Assembly (NCBI GenBank): GCA_024364805.1 | Contig: CM044513.1 | Span: forward strand, 78,478,506-78,504,327 | From: Euprymna scolopes | Taxonomy: Eukaryota > Mollusca > Cephalopoda > Sepiida > Sepiolidae | Direction: 5' to 3' | Length of the DNA stretch: 25,822 bases | In this document: positions 9,713 through 18,750 of the stretch, in pieces | How positions within the stretch are numbered: position 1 is the stretch's first letter | Layout of the letters: every line of letters starts with the position of its first letter | Made by a program: the position numbers and the translations under genes | Notes under the pieces: model-generated | Told to the model about the DNA's origin: nothing | Database searches by the model: none | The model's input: only the letters and a program-made list of their open reading frames with translations

Positions 9713-10492
9713 ATTACAGAGACAATTCTCTCTTAAGTATTATATTGTACCTAATATGTGTAGTTATTTCAAAAGTTTAAGAATATGACTTGGGGGCCAT
9801 CAGCTACTATAGAAACCAAAAAATTAAGCGCTCTCGCTGCATTTTTTTACCGACGTAGCTATCTGAAGATTGGTGAAACTGTTTAATATTAATCAACTTG
9901 AATAAATTTATTGAATTTGGAATTTGAAGTAAAGATATGTCAGCAAAACTTTACTCGTTATAAACCACCGTTGGTGTATGCTTACTATCTCCTGTCACTT
10001 TCAGTGTTATGTGACTAGTTGTTTACGAGTTCATCGGTTAAATATTTACACACAGACAGACAACATACATGTAACTTAGTACACGTTACGTACGTAGACC
10101 AAACACGTTTTAGCAGAGTATGTCGCAAGGAAGATAGGAACGTAATAACTCGACTCTTTTTTTTTTGTAACAACGACGTTTATTTCCTCATTCTCTCGTA
10201 ACGCGTGTCTTCTTTCACGTGATCGCGCCTTTTCGCTCTGTCCTCTATTCTCTCGAACGTCATACATGTTTCTAACGTGATCTTGAACGTGATCTTGAAC
10301 GTGCTCTCAACTGTACTGCTGAATATGTTGCCGAACGAATTCGCGAACGTGCACCTCTGTCTGTTGTACATGTTCTTTTTTATAGTTTTTTCTTTATTCT
10401 TACGTTGACGTCATTGCGGATTTTGTATGCATTTGCAAACGCGCGTCCGCGCTCTCTTGCACACATGCATCCACTGGTTTATTTATATTCCC
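9713..10492. other. Non-coding; GAACGTG-rich part
   Basis: No gene is recognised. At about 10255-10355 the motif GAACGTG/GAACGT recurs about five times, including a 12-bp tandem (AACGTGATCTTG twice at about 10275-10298). This is probably a small degenerate minisatellite. A T-run lies near 10157-10166. Confidence 0.45.
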
Positions 10493-10556
10493 ATTTAATT
10501 TAATATTTCCATTTAATTTTGTATTTCCATTTAATTTAGTATTTCCATTTTATTTA
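10493..10556. repeat. 18-bp minisatellite
   Basis: Three consecutive 18-bp units (10493-10510, 10511-10528, 10529-10546) follow the pattern ATTTAATTTWGTATTTCC, and a partial fourth follows. The units differ at only two positions. Confidence 0.9.
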
Positions 10557-10599
10557 TGTGCTCTAGATATATATTTATGTATTCGCTCTCCTTTGCTAA

Positions 10600-11007
10600 C
10601 CCAACTCCCCTACCCCGCTCTTTCCCAATTTCTTATTTATTTTTTTCATCTCCCTCCTTTTTTGCCTATCTTCTCGTTCTCTCTCCTATTATCGCTTCCT
10701 GGTTCTTATTCTCCTACACACTCTCTTTTTCTCCTCTTTCACAGTTTATTCTTCGCCATCCTTCTTTGTCCGCTCCTTCTATCTATTCTGTCTCTTTCAC
10801 TTTCCTAGCTCGCTCTCTCTCTCTCTTTCTATCTCTCTCTCTTTATCGTTTTCTCTTAGCTTTATTTGCCCTCTTCGTCATTATCTTCTTCTCTGTCTTT
10901 CTCTCTCTGTCTCTTTCCATCTCTCCGCCCTCCAATTTCTCTCTATATAATTCTATCTCACGCTCTCTCTTTTTCTCACGTTTTCCTCTTCTCTTTTTTT
11001 TTTTTAC
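10600..11007. repeat. Polypyrimidine (CT-rich) tract, first part
   Basis: The plus strand is overwhelmingly C and T, with CTCTCTCT runs near 10810-10850 and 10895-10945 and a T-run near 10993-11005. The long open frames in it are low-complexity (Ser/Leu/Phe on plus, Arg/Glu/Lys on minus) and not genes. Such a strand-asymmetric tract can adopt triplex structures in principle. Confidence 0.85.
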
Positions 11008-11122
11008 ACAGTGATCACCACTTATCAAGGCCCGGAAGCCACTCAGGGATGAGGGTTATTGCAAGTACATTACGTTACTGAGGAGATTTGCTGATATGTT
11101 TACTTAAGGGGGCGGTTCTCTA
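11008..11122 (-). mobile_element. LINE 3'-end fragment, minus strand
   Basis: The reverse complement matches the last roughly 115 bases of the 280-2398 and 24728-25105 copies. It carries ACCGCCCCCTTAAGTAA (coding end with a TAA stop after NRPLK) and the terminal hairpin (arms at 11021-11026 and 11048-11053, with one mismatched pair). It lies inside the polypyrimidine tract, and its 3' A-tail corresponds to the T-run near 10993-11005, as expected for a target-primed insertion. Confidence 0.85.
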
Positions 11123-11650
11123 CATATATCTCTCCTTTCCACACTCTCTCGGTCCATATCTCTCCTTTTAATCATCTCTCAATCCATCTCTCTGACTCCA
11201 TTCATCTATTCATATCTCTCTTTCTGTCACCCTTTCTCCCTCTCTCTTTAAATCTATTTCTTTCTCGCCCTCTCTTCGGATCATCTCTCTCCATTTATCT
11301 ATATACTTATATCCATCTCTTCTTATCATAGTCTAATTCGATCTCTTTTTTTCTTCATTCTACCTCTCTCCACATTCTACGCCTTCAACTTCTCTGCATA
11401 TTCCTCTCCCTTCCTCCATCACTTTATATGTCTCAATCCTACCTTATTTCAATCCATCTCTCCCCCTTCAACCATCCACTAATCCGACTTTCTTCCCCCT
11501 TCTCTCTTTATATTTCTCTTCCTTCTCATCTCTCTCTCCTTCAATCAATATCTCTTTTCCTTTCTCAATCTCTTTATATCTCATTTCTCACTTCGCTCTC
11601 AATTTATCTACTTAGTTATTATCTTCTGTGTTTCTCTCTCTTCCTTCTTA
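11123..11650. repeat. Polypyrimidine tract, second part
   Basis: CT-rich sequence continues after the LINE fragment with many degenerate CATCTCTCT units (for example near 11160-11330 and 11505-11580). It looks like a decayed TCTC-type microsatellite that was one tract of about 1 kb before the LINE insertion. Confidence 0.8.
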
Positions 11651-12250
11651 TATCAACCCGTAGCGGTTGGTGTCTAAAATCAAAATGCATAAACGCATTC
11701 GCACACACATAGTCCGCGACTAATCTACCCTGAATAAAAACAAATAATTATATTTTACACCAATCTGATAACTTTCTGAATTCATTCTAATTGTTCTTTC
11801 TGAGAGCCACCTAAATCCGTTAGAAACCTAGATTTTTCTTCAATAAACCCATAGTGCGAGACTATAGACCGGTGCTCGCTGGGCGCCTCTCTGTTGAGGG
11901 CTCATTTCTGCAACATCTCTCTCCACTCAAAAATTATCCAACACACATACACAACACTCATTGACTCATAATCGTCTGCCTATTTGTATAAACTTTATTT
12001 ATCTCGAAAAAAAAATTAGCTACGTTATATTTAAACTTGGGTATGATAGAAGAAAAGGGAGCGCAGTAAACAGGAAAAGTATTCTTAAGTCTAACATTAC
12101 GAGAGAGGGAATAATAGGAGTAGAAGAATTTCAAGCATATATGCAACTCAAAGTGAAGGGGCATGATTTTGCTAATGGTCGAGTTAATCGGGAGTATATA
12201 CGTTGAGGTAGGCATCAGAGAACATTATATTTATCTACGTGTAAAAGAGG
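11651..12250. other. Non-coding, nothing firmly recognised
   Basis: Mixed-composition sequence. An open frame on the plus strand at about 11961-12206 (with NITREGIIGVEEFQAYMQ) has normal-looking composition but no family I recognise, and it is matched by an equally long frame on the other strand. It is not supported as a gene. Confidence 0.35.
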
Positions 12251-12680
12251 CACGGTTATGAGTACATAGGGGAAACAGTTGGAGCTTGACCTATAGTGTA
12301 GGACCGCTGTTCAACTAATGCTCTCTGCCGATCCATGTTATGAGAAAAAGACCATTGCCAGCAACACCAAAAGGCAAATCCAGACGGGTCATCATTTGAA
12401 GGCGCATCTCAACACAAAAAGGCAAATCCGGACGGTTCATCATTTGAAGGCGCATCTCAATGAAGTTTGGAGCCACGGTTATGGTTATATTGAAACATAG
12501 GGGCATAAATGGGAGTTTTACCAATAGTTTAGGACCGCTGTTTAATTCACGCTCTCTGCTGATCCATGTTATGACGGCAATATCATTGCCAGCAACCCCT
12601 AAAGGAAAAACCGGATGGGAACAACGTTTTAGGGTGCATCTCAATGAAGGTTGCAGCCGCAGTTATGTTTATAGGACTGC
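12251..12680. repeat. Tandem array of about 180-bp units
   Basis: Unit 1 (12251-12473) and unit 2 (12474-12657) share CACGGTTATG at the start, then ACATAGGGG, TTAGGACCGCTGTT, GCTCTCTGC, GATCCATGTTATGA, ATTGCCAGCAAC and GCATCTCAATGAAG. A third unit begins at about 12658 and breaks off. Without its internal duplication, unit 1 is about 175 bp, close to unit 2 at 184 bp. The copies differ by point changes and small indels. Confidence 0.85.
12365..12460. repeat. 48-bp internal duplication within the tandem array
   Basis: 12365-12412 and 12413-12460 are adjacent 48-bp copies with only about three differences. Both contain AAAAGGCAAATCC and TCATCATTTGAAGGCGCATC. The second array unit lacks the extra copy, so the duplication is younger than the array. 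Confidence 0.9.
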
Positions 12681-13427
12681 GGCTTGTGAGTCGGAATCCG
12701 TCAATTTCAGAGATAATGTTTGCAAGTGCAGGGATATATATAAGTCGAAAGTGGTAGAATATTAGTGGGACCGTTAAAGATAAATTTAACGAGATCCCCT
12801 ACTTACAGAAGTTTCTACCGAGTCACATCCATGTTCACCTAAATTTTAAAGACATGAATAACTTCGGAAAAATAACGACATCCAACAAAGAATTCGGGAT
12901 CGCTGTACTGGGATAAAATAAATATTAACATGTTTAAGAAAAAGTAATTCAAATTATTTCAACATCAAGGGTTTTGCATCAAGTATTCATTAGAGAGTAT
13001 TTGTTAATCAGTGTTCCGTAGAAAGGTTTTAAATAGGCATATGATTATAGAGTTTCATCTCGAAAGTGTACACACGTGGTTATTTTCTGGAGGGAAAAGA
13101 AGTAATTAATTACTTAAGTAGCAGGTGTGTGTGTGTGTGCATGTGTGTACATGTGTTACGCAAACAGCAATGCGAAATAACTTGTTGAAAGGAATTAATT
13201 CTCGTTTGATATGGTACTTTCCATGCGAAGAATTTCGGTGTATGACGCGCTGGAAAATCATGTTGGTGATTTTACTCCCACAAGACGGAATCGGCAGCAA
13301 TGTTGTGGAGAACTGCATCCTGAACTGGCTGGACTGGACTGATTTGATTTACGCGCGCAAAAGTTTATATAGGCAAATTATAGAACATTCTGGACTATTT
13401 TTTTTTTACTGCGCGCGATGCGTAACA
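12681..13427. other. Non-coding with (GT)n near 13123-13155
   Basis: No gene is recognised. A short GT run lies at about 13123-13155. A T-run occurs just before the mariner element. The sequence gives no clear clue to origin. Confidence 0.4.
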
Positions 13428-13458
13428 TACAGGGTGAACAGAAAGTCCTTGGACCAAT
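13428..13458. repeat. Left terminal inverted repeat and TA of the mariner element
   Basis: TA followed by CAGGGTGAACAGAAAGTCCT and GGACCAATT. It pairs with the right TIR at 14701-14729. Transposase normally binds inside such repeats and cuts at their ends. Confidence 0.93.
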
Positions 13459-14729
13459 TCAAAAGTGGTTTATTAATAGAAAATTACAAAAATATAAATT
13501 AAACATGAATGAAAATTATAAGTTAGGAAACCGAGAATAAATTCAAATTATTTATTTTCAATGTGATGTCCCTTCCTTGCGATTAGACGTTCAATTCTCG
13601 GTCTGAAGTTACCAACCGACGCACGCAGCGTTTCCTGAGGTATTTTAACCCATTCACTCAGAAGAGATGTCTTCAAAGCATCAACACTTGGATGAGCAAC
13701 AGAACAGACCTTTGCCTCCAACAAAGACCACACCGAAAAATCCATGGGATTCAAATCATGCGATGCAGGAGGCTACATCTCCTTACTCCAGAATCTTGGA
13801 AAATGACGTTGGCACCCGTCCTGAGTTTTTCTGGAGGTGTGGGATGGTGCTCCATCTTGTTGGAAGGTGAAAAGCTGATCTTTTAAGTGTTTCTTCATCT
13901 CTTCAAATGCTGGAACCAAAATATCGTTAATGTAGCGATCTGTGTTGATCGTAACCCCCTGCTCCACGAAAATCAAAGGCGACTTCCAAGATTTGGAGAC
14001 TGCAGCCCACACCATGTGAGAAGACGGTTTTTTTCGGCGGAAAACTATTCTCACGGAGTCATCAATGTCTGCTGAAGATTTTGCGTAAACTCTGTCGTTC
14101 TGATTGTTAACAGTCGCTTCAATTGTGAAGAGTTTTTCACCAGAAAAAAACGATTTCTCGCTCTGCCGTGCCAGCCTTCCGTTCTCCAAGAAGAAGCTTT
14201 TTTCTCTTTCAAGTCTCTTGTGCTTTTGGGCAGGTGTGAGGTACTGTCTCTTTCTCATCTTGTAGGGGGACAACTGGAGATCGTTTTTTACGATGGTTCT
14301 CATCGAGGTCACGCTCACATTCATGTCTTTAGCCATTTGTCTTGCAGATCTCTTCGGGTTCCTCCTTACCCTCTCTCGGACAGCTTTAATCACCTTCTTT
14401 GTTCGAACAGTGCGAGGTCTTCCACACCTAGGACGGTCTACAGATGTACCAAGTTCCTTAAATATGTTCACAACATGGTACACGGTGGATTTAGCCACTT
14501 TCAAGAGCTTAATTCTGAGTTTGTCCTTCCTGCGCAATGAAGCTGAATTATGGCCTCTCGTTTGCTCATTTTTCTAAAAGTTTAAACAAAATTATTTTAA
14601 TATTTTTGTTGAAAATAATTAGATCAGTAGTTAGACTAAATACTTACTTTATTCGAAAAGAGAAAAAGTGATTTTAACAATATTTAATTTTAAAACTAAA
14701 AATGGGCCAAGGACTTTCTGTTCACCCTG
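13430..14729 (-). mobile_element. Mariner-type DNA transposon, 1300 bp, nearly complete
   Basis: A full-length Tc1/mariner-superfamily element. It is flanked by TA on both sides (13428-13429 and 14730-14731), the target duplication typical of this superfamily. The terminal inverted repeats are about 29 bp: the left starts CAGGGTGAACAGAAAGTCCT and the right, read inward, starts identically, with only two mismatches over 29 positions. One transposase gene fills the interior on the minus strand. The well-preserved ends and target duplication indicate a fairly recent insertion, but the transposase is damaged, so the copy could only have moved with enzyme from elsewhere since the damage. The transposase resembles DD37D (maT-like) mariners. 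Confidence 0.95.
13548..14569 (-). pseudogene. Mariner-type transposase (DD37D), inactivated
   Basis: The likely original start is the ATG at 14569 (MSKREAIIQLHCAGRTNSE), which gives a first helix-turn-helix. The frame then slips near 14515, and the rest reads as LLKVAKSTVYHVVNIFKELG, a GRPR linker (CGRPRT), a second helix-turn-helix (SARQMAKDMNVSVTSMRTIV) and the catalytic domain. The first catalytic position reads FSGEKLF (Gly at 14139-14141), where the family normally has Asp. The second catalytic Asp is in FQQDGAPSHTS. Thirty-seven positions later comes the third, in LNPMDFSVW, defining DD37D. A TAG stop at 13773-13775 replaces the usual Trp before PP..SHDLNPMD. The end is GHHIENK followed by a stop. 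With a frameshift, a stop and a lost catalytic Asp it cannot be active. Length (about 340 codons) is normal for the family. Confidence 0.92.
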
Positions 14730-14731
14730 TA
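14701..14731. repeat. Right terminal inverted repeat and TA of the mariner element
   Basis: AATGGGCCAAGG and TTTCTGTTCACCCTG followed by TA at 14730-14731. Differences from the left TIR lie only in its innermost few positions. Confidence 0.93.
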
Positions 14732-14854
14732 GTTCCTTTATCGCATGTGTGTATGAAATGACAAATTACGACATTGTGTCTTTGCGCGTTCTTTAGACGT
14801 GTGCGTGTTTGAAACGGTGATTGCTATGAAATGTCTCTGTCGTAGATTTGTTCC

Positions 14855-15225
14855 GGCTTGAAAGTAAACACCAATATGTACCTAGATGTGCTGAAGACTC
14901 AGGTTATAACCTCGTGCAATCAGGTGGCCGTAGGCAGACCCAGTGTGTGGCTGCAGGATTCGGTGCCGGACCACAAGTTCAAAGAAACTCGGGCTGTACT
15001 ACACTAGAAGTGCTGCGAATTTTTACTATTCTCTCACGGCACTAATACCTCCCCACACCAAAACTGCTGGACTATTTCATTTGGTCATACGTTGAGAATA
15101 TTACCAACATAAAAACCATCCGCCGAGTATTCGATGATCTATCGGCGTTTGTGGAACGGACACGTTCTCAGTTCCTGATACGTATTAAGGCGGTTATTGA
15201 TCCCGAAGGCGGCTACATTGAATAG
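14855..15225 (+). pseudogene. C-terminal fragment of a second, different mariner-type transposase
   Basis: The frame from GLKVNTNMYLDVLKTQVITS through GRPSVWLQDSVPDHKFKETR matches the middle of a mariner-type transposase, with the second catalytic Asp in LQDS. After a stop near 15006 and a degraded stretch, another frame resumes as LLDYFIWSYVENITN (third catalytic Asp in LDYF) and ends FLIRIKAVIDPEGGYIE with a TAG at 15223-15225, a typical family C-terminus. The N-terminal DNA-binding half and both terminal repeats are not visible. It is distinct from the DD37D element next door, which ends in GHHIENK and lies on the other strand. The family match is from memory of motif order, so the subfamily is not assigned. 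Confidence 0.88.
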
Positions 15226-16802
15226 ATGTCAGCTCTACTACATAACTATGTTACCTGAATTGTTAAAATAAAGTTGTGGTGTTGTTTTCTTTAGGACGAT
15301 AAATTTATCGTTCCACGCCGTATTGATATAAGATGCTGTCATGTGTTGGTAATTTTTTATCATGGTAGAGAAGCGCACCTTCTTTCAGAAACTTTGTCTA
15401 CGTATTCGTTGCAATTGATGCTGCGTATGAATTGCAAGCCGATGAACTATTATTTGTCATGGTAAACGGCCGTTGACAATTTTACTTTGCAGTTACTAAA
15501 AGAAAGTAACATAGTCTTAGTAGCATTAAATGTCCATTCAATTTTACGAAGGGCAGATAACTCTGTACTAAATTCTACTACAGACTGAAAAGCATTTTCT
15601 AAGTTAGCTTGGAATGGATACATTAGTTTTTCTCTTGTGTTTATTTCAGAGCACTGGGGTACTAGCAAATATAAACATCTCGGACACAATTCTATCAGCG
15701 AGAGACTTTATCAATGTCATAAATAATAGATGTCCACGATCGAATCCTGAGGTACAACAGCATTAATATCGTGTTGTTTGGACATAAATACGTCTGTGAA
15801 TACAGGAATATCCAGGCTGCCAACCTGCATTTTGTTTCTTGTTCAAGAAGGACATACCTATGTTGAGTGTTTGTCCGGAAATTCTCTATGGTTTAATTTC
15901 CGTGAAGATGTTCTTCATGCTAGACGTTACGGCCTTTCCTTGTAACTCGTTTGCTTTACTATTATTTCGCTGAGTATCTCAAATCCGTACAACCAGAGAA
16001 AACGATTGAAAGACACTTTGAAGGCATCACTGAAAGCCGTCCTTTATCGTAGGAGCAGATAGCTTCAGGTAGAGTCCAATTGTTTCCCGCCAATATAGAA
16101 GTGCCAGTTGCTGCAGGAAAAACAATGCTTTGAAACCTTCGACACCTGGTGTTGTGTGTCAATAACATTGTACTAACTTAAACCAACTTACTTGTGTTCA
16201 AGTTACTTGCACAGATGTTGAAATGTTAAACTGGCCGGCATCATACACGTTGACTCTGATTGAAGATTCGTTGCACCTTCGTGCTAGCAGTGGTCATGAA
16301 GCAGGGTAGTGCATTTTGAGAGCGAATTTGTTCACGGAATGGTACCACCCCACACATAAACTTTCATATAAATATAGGACGCACATGAGTCAGTCGGGGA
16401 GGCTTTCGTCAGACTGGAATTGAAACCGGTCATTTTTTGCAGTAAAATTGGTTCAAATGTTGGTCAGGGTTGCGATACGGATAGATTCAGCAGTAAAGAA
16501 TGACCAATGAAGGTTTGGATGAAAAGGAAATAATCGGTCACTTATGAGGAGTTTTCCCCATCGGTTGAAAGAACCAGAATAAAAACTATCCAAAAATATA
16601 ATCCGCATCGCATTTACTTTTGTGCCTCCGTCATTTCAAGATGCAGAAATCAGCAAGGATAAGACAGTTCCAGCCATAAAATGGCATGCCTTTGCCCTTC
16701 CAAACAGATTGTTGTATTGTATTTCATGTTCGAAGTATGTATGTGACGGACACACACACACACATGACTGTATACAGACACGTAAAATATACATGTATAA
16801 TA
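15226..16802. other. Non-coding, nothing recognised
   Basis: The first roughly 50 bases (AATTGTTAAAATAAAG) may be the decayed 3' tail of the mariner fragment. A 14-bp palindrome (CGATAAATTTATCG) lies near 15298-15311. The rest carries no recognised protein, and the short open frames have no family resemblance. Confidence 0.4.
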
Positions 16803-17012
16803 CAGGGTGACCCCCATAAAACGGACACCAACTCTACTTAGGCCCCGTTTCTTAGTGTTTTGTCTGAATGAAATGAAACTTTGGTCATAACTAGTTTATT
16901 ATATTCAAAACATCACATCAAAACACTAGGGTCTTTGGCCTTTTTTCTCCGCTCTACAGCATATGTTCTGAAAGGCCTCCATTTAGCTTTTTTTTGGGGG
17001 GGGATCACCCTG
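16803..17012. mobile_element. Mariner-type MITE, 210 bp
   Basis: Flanked by TA on both sides (16801-16802 and 17013-17014). The ends read CAGGGTGACCCCC on the left and, inward from the right, CAGGGTGATCCCC, about 13 bp with one mismatch. The interior lacks coding sequence. The size, ends and TA duplication fit a non-autonomous mariner derivative or an internally deleted copy. Its ends share only CAGGGTGA with the 13430-14729 element, so that element's transposase is not an obvious parent. Confidence 0.82.
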
Positions 17013-17217
17013 TATAATCCAACATACACCAAATATACACAAGGTATATAACGCGGCTACTATTTCCTGTTCTCACTGCAGCCGAACTTCCCCAGCGAAT
17101 ATTGGGTCAATTAATTATTACTGCCCTCACCAATGGTGATCTCTCCACCACGCCCTCCGGGATTATCAGATTACCCTCATCGTAACCTCCAACCTCCCAT
17201 GGCTATGCCTACTATTT
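17013..17217. other. Non-coding spacer
   Basis: About 200 bases of relatively C-rich sequence between the MITE and the LINE fragment. Nothing was recognised. Confidence 0.4.
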
Positions 17218-17455
17218 CATTCATAAACATTTTTAGAACTGCAGCCTGTGGACACAGTTCCACTTGGCTGCTTCCCGGCCAATAAAAATATGGTAGCATT
17301 CAAGTCCAATGTAAACAAGTTCTTGCTGAGTTGTCCCTCTTAAATAATTCAAATTTTACCCAATCTCCGCCAGTAACGGTTACTACATAAGCATCTTATA
17401 GTTATTAACCCTTATCCCGGGTGTTAAGAAGTGCTGACTCCAGTGTAAAAAAACA
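17218..17455 (+). mobile_element. LINE 3'-end fragment
   Basis: Starts at a segment equivalent to the C-terminal coding end (TTTTTAGAACTGCAGCCTGTGG, where other copies have TTCTTAGAACT) and passes CAAGTCCAATGTAAACAAGTTC into a 3' tail like that of the 5928-6495 copy. The terminal hairpin is degraded: CTTATC is present near 17412-17417, but its partner GATAAG is lost. An A-rich tail follows at 17446-17462. Confidence 0.8.
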
Positions 17456-17519
17456 AAACAAATGTATTTCTAAAATGTAATATATAGCACATATAGACTT
17501 TTCAATGTATATATTATGT

Positions 17520-17632
17520 TCAGCATAATCACGCTAACACACCGGTTCCTGCTAGACCACCGAAGTTAAGCAACGTTGAACCTGGTCAGTACTAAATGGG
17601 TGACCATTTTGGACTTCCACGTGCTGTATGTG
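17520..17632 (+). pseudogene. 5S rRNA-like sequence (pseudogene or SINE3 head)
   Basis: Over about 113 bases it follows eukaryotic 5S rRNA in order: CACACCGGTTC near 17538-17548, ACCACCGAAGTTAAGCAACG at 17556-17575 (internal box A region), CCTGG, GTCAGTACTAAATGGGTGACC at 17585-17605 (box C region), and GTGCTGTATG near 17621-17630. The length is close to the 120 of a real 5S gene. Substitutions (for example ACTAAATGGG in place of ACTTGGATGGG) and the lack of a T-run terminator argue against a functional gene. The 5S internal promoter is known to serve SINE3-class retroposons, so this may be such a head, with the folded segment downstream as its body. Confidence 0.75.
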
Positions 17633-17640
17633 TTCTCCAC

Positions 17641-17800
17641 TTATCTCGGCATTGTTTCCAGTCGTCCTGAACTTCTCCTTGCCACTGGACTCAAACAGTG
17701 TCGATTCAGGAGAAGTGTGATTGGTGACTGCAGAACCCTTGCCTCACAATTACATGCTCAGCTGCTTCTACAGGGGGTATCCCATGTCTTTCTGAACTGA
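17641..17800 (+). other. Structured segment downstream of the 5S-like unit
   Basis: A nested stem is visible: ACTTCTCC at 17671-17678 pairs with GGAGAAGT at 17709-17716, and inside it CACTG at 17683-17687 pairs with CAGTG at 17696-17700. The region is more GC-rich than its surroundings. It keeps an open frame with the 5S-like part (17576-17800), but that frame looks accidental. It may be the body of a 5S-derived retroposon; I do not recognise a conserved SINE domain. Confidence 0.45.
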
Positions 17801-18234
17801 ACGGAAGCATTGATCGATAGAATTTTCAACGTATATACAAAAGAGTTATTCCGTACGAAATCGGCGGAGATCGAACTCGTCCCTTTTATTTTGTGGAGAT
17901 ATTTTGCGAAAATATCAATCATCGATAAGATTCCATTCATAATGTCCATATTCTCCTTTGCAGTGTTATTTCTCATTTTCTAAATATTTACATCCAATCA
18001 TTCTGCCTCATCATCTGGCTTCGGTGTCTTTGAGAAAATAATCAAAACGAAATAAAGCTTGCATTTGCTGTCTGAGCGATTCGCCGAGAGATGAAAGCAA
18101 TTCCAATAAACACATATATTTACGCTGTTTGAATCATACGGAAACTAATACAGAAACAATACTTTGTTTTTTCTTCTTATGATAATTTCCGTCTAAATCA
18201 AACAATATTTACTTAGCCCGTACAAGGCTAATAT
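17801..18234. other. AT-rich non-coding
   Basis: No coding region or element was recognised between the 5S-like unit and the TA/TG microsatellite. Confidence 0.4.
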
Positions 18235-18288
18235 GTACAACAATATATGTGTGTGTACGAGTGTGTATGTACTAAATTAATATATACA

Positions 18289-18319
<31 letters not shown>

Positions 18320-18429
18320 AAAAATAAAAAAATATTTATATATGAATATAAATATAAATGTATATATATATATATGTATATATATACATATATATGTGGG
18401 TGTGTTTTGTGTGTGTCTGTGTATGTATG

Positions 18430-18460
<31 letters not shown>

Positions 18461-18475
18461 TTGTGTGTGTGCTTA
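18235..18475. repeat. Compound (TA)n/(TG)n microsatellite
   Basis: Alternating TA and TG runs of varying length (long TG near 18300-18319, TA near 18440-18461). The three open frames through it encode only Tyr/Ile/Cys/Val repeats and are artefacts. Confidence 0.95.
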
Positions 18476-18750
18476 CGTCTGTAGGTCTTTTGTCGCCTCT
18501 AGACTCTTTGTTTATATAGTTTTCTTGTATCCAAATATTTGGCAAACTAAACAAATAGTTTCGTCTTTATTTAGATAAGTCGAGGATGAATAGAGAAGCC
18601 CGTTTCATAAGATATAGACATATCCCGATTGCAATAGCGTTGGTCATGAGAAATTTCTCCAATGCCCGTCCGTAAACGAGGAGCATTCATTTTGACCGTG
18701 CACTCGTCAAATCAAACAGCTTACTGCTGAGTATGCATGCTGAGCCTTTC
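18476..18750. other. Non-coding spacer
   Basis: Nothing was recognised between the microsatellite and the left arm of the fold-back element. Confidence 0.4.

Noticed and set aside
10556-11028. Long open frames on both strands in the CT-rich tract
   Set aside because: Translations are only Ser/Leu/Phe or Arg/Glu/Lys repeats produced by the polypyrimidine composition, with no domain.
11961-12206. 81-codon plus-strand frame as a host gene
   Set aside because: An equally long frame lies on the opposite strand, and there is no recognised family or splice context.
12251-12680. CRISPR-like array
   Set aside because: The repeat units are long and contiguous with no unique spacers, and the context is eukaryotic.
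13667-14577. Plus-strand frames of 60-106 codons across the mariner element
   Set aside because: They are antisense shadows of the minus-strand transposase, which has clear helix-turn-helix and catalytic motifs.
17576-17800. 74-codon frame starting within the 5S-like unit
   Set aside because: It overlaps a non-coding RNA-like sequence and a stem structure, and no protein family is recognised.
18299-18578. Three overlapping frames rich in Tyr, Ile, Cys and Val
   Set aside because: They are translations of TA/TG microsatellite DNA.
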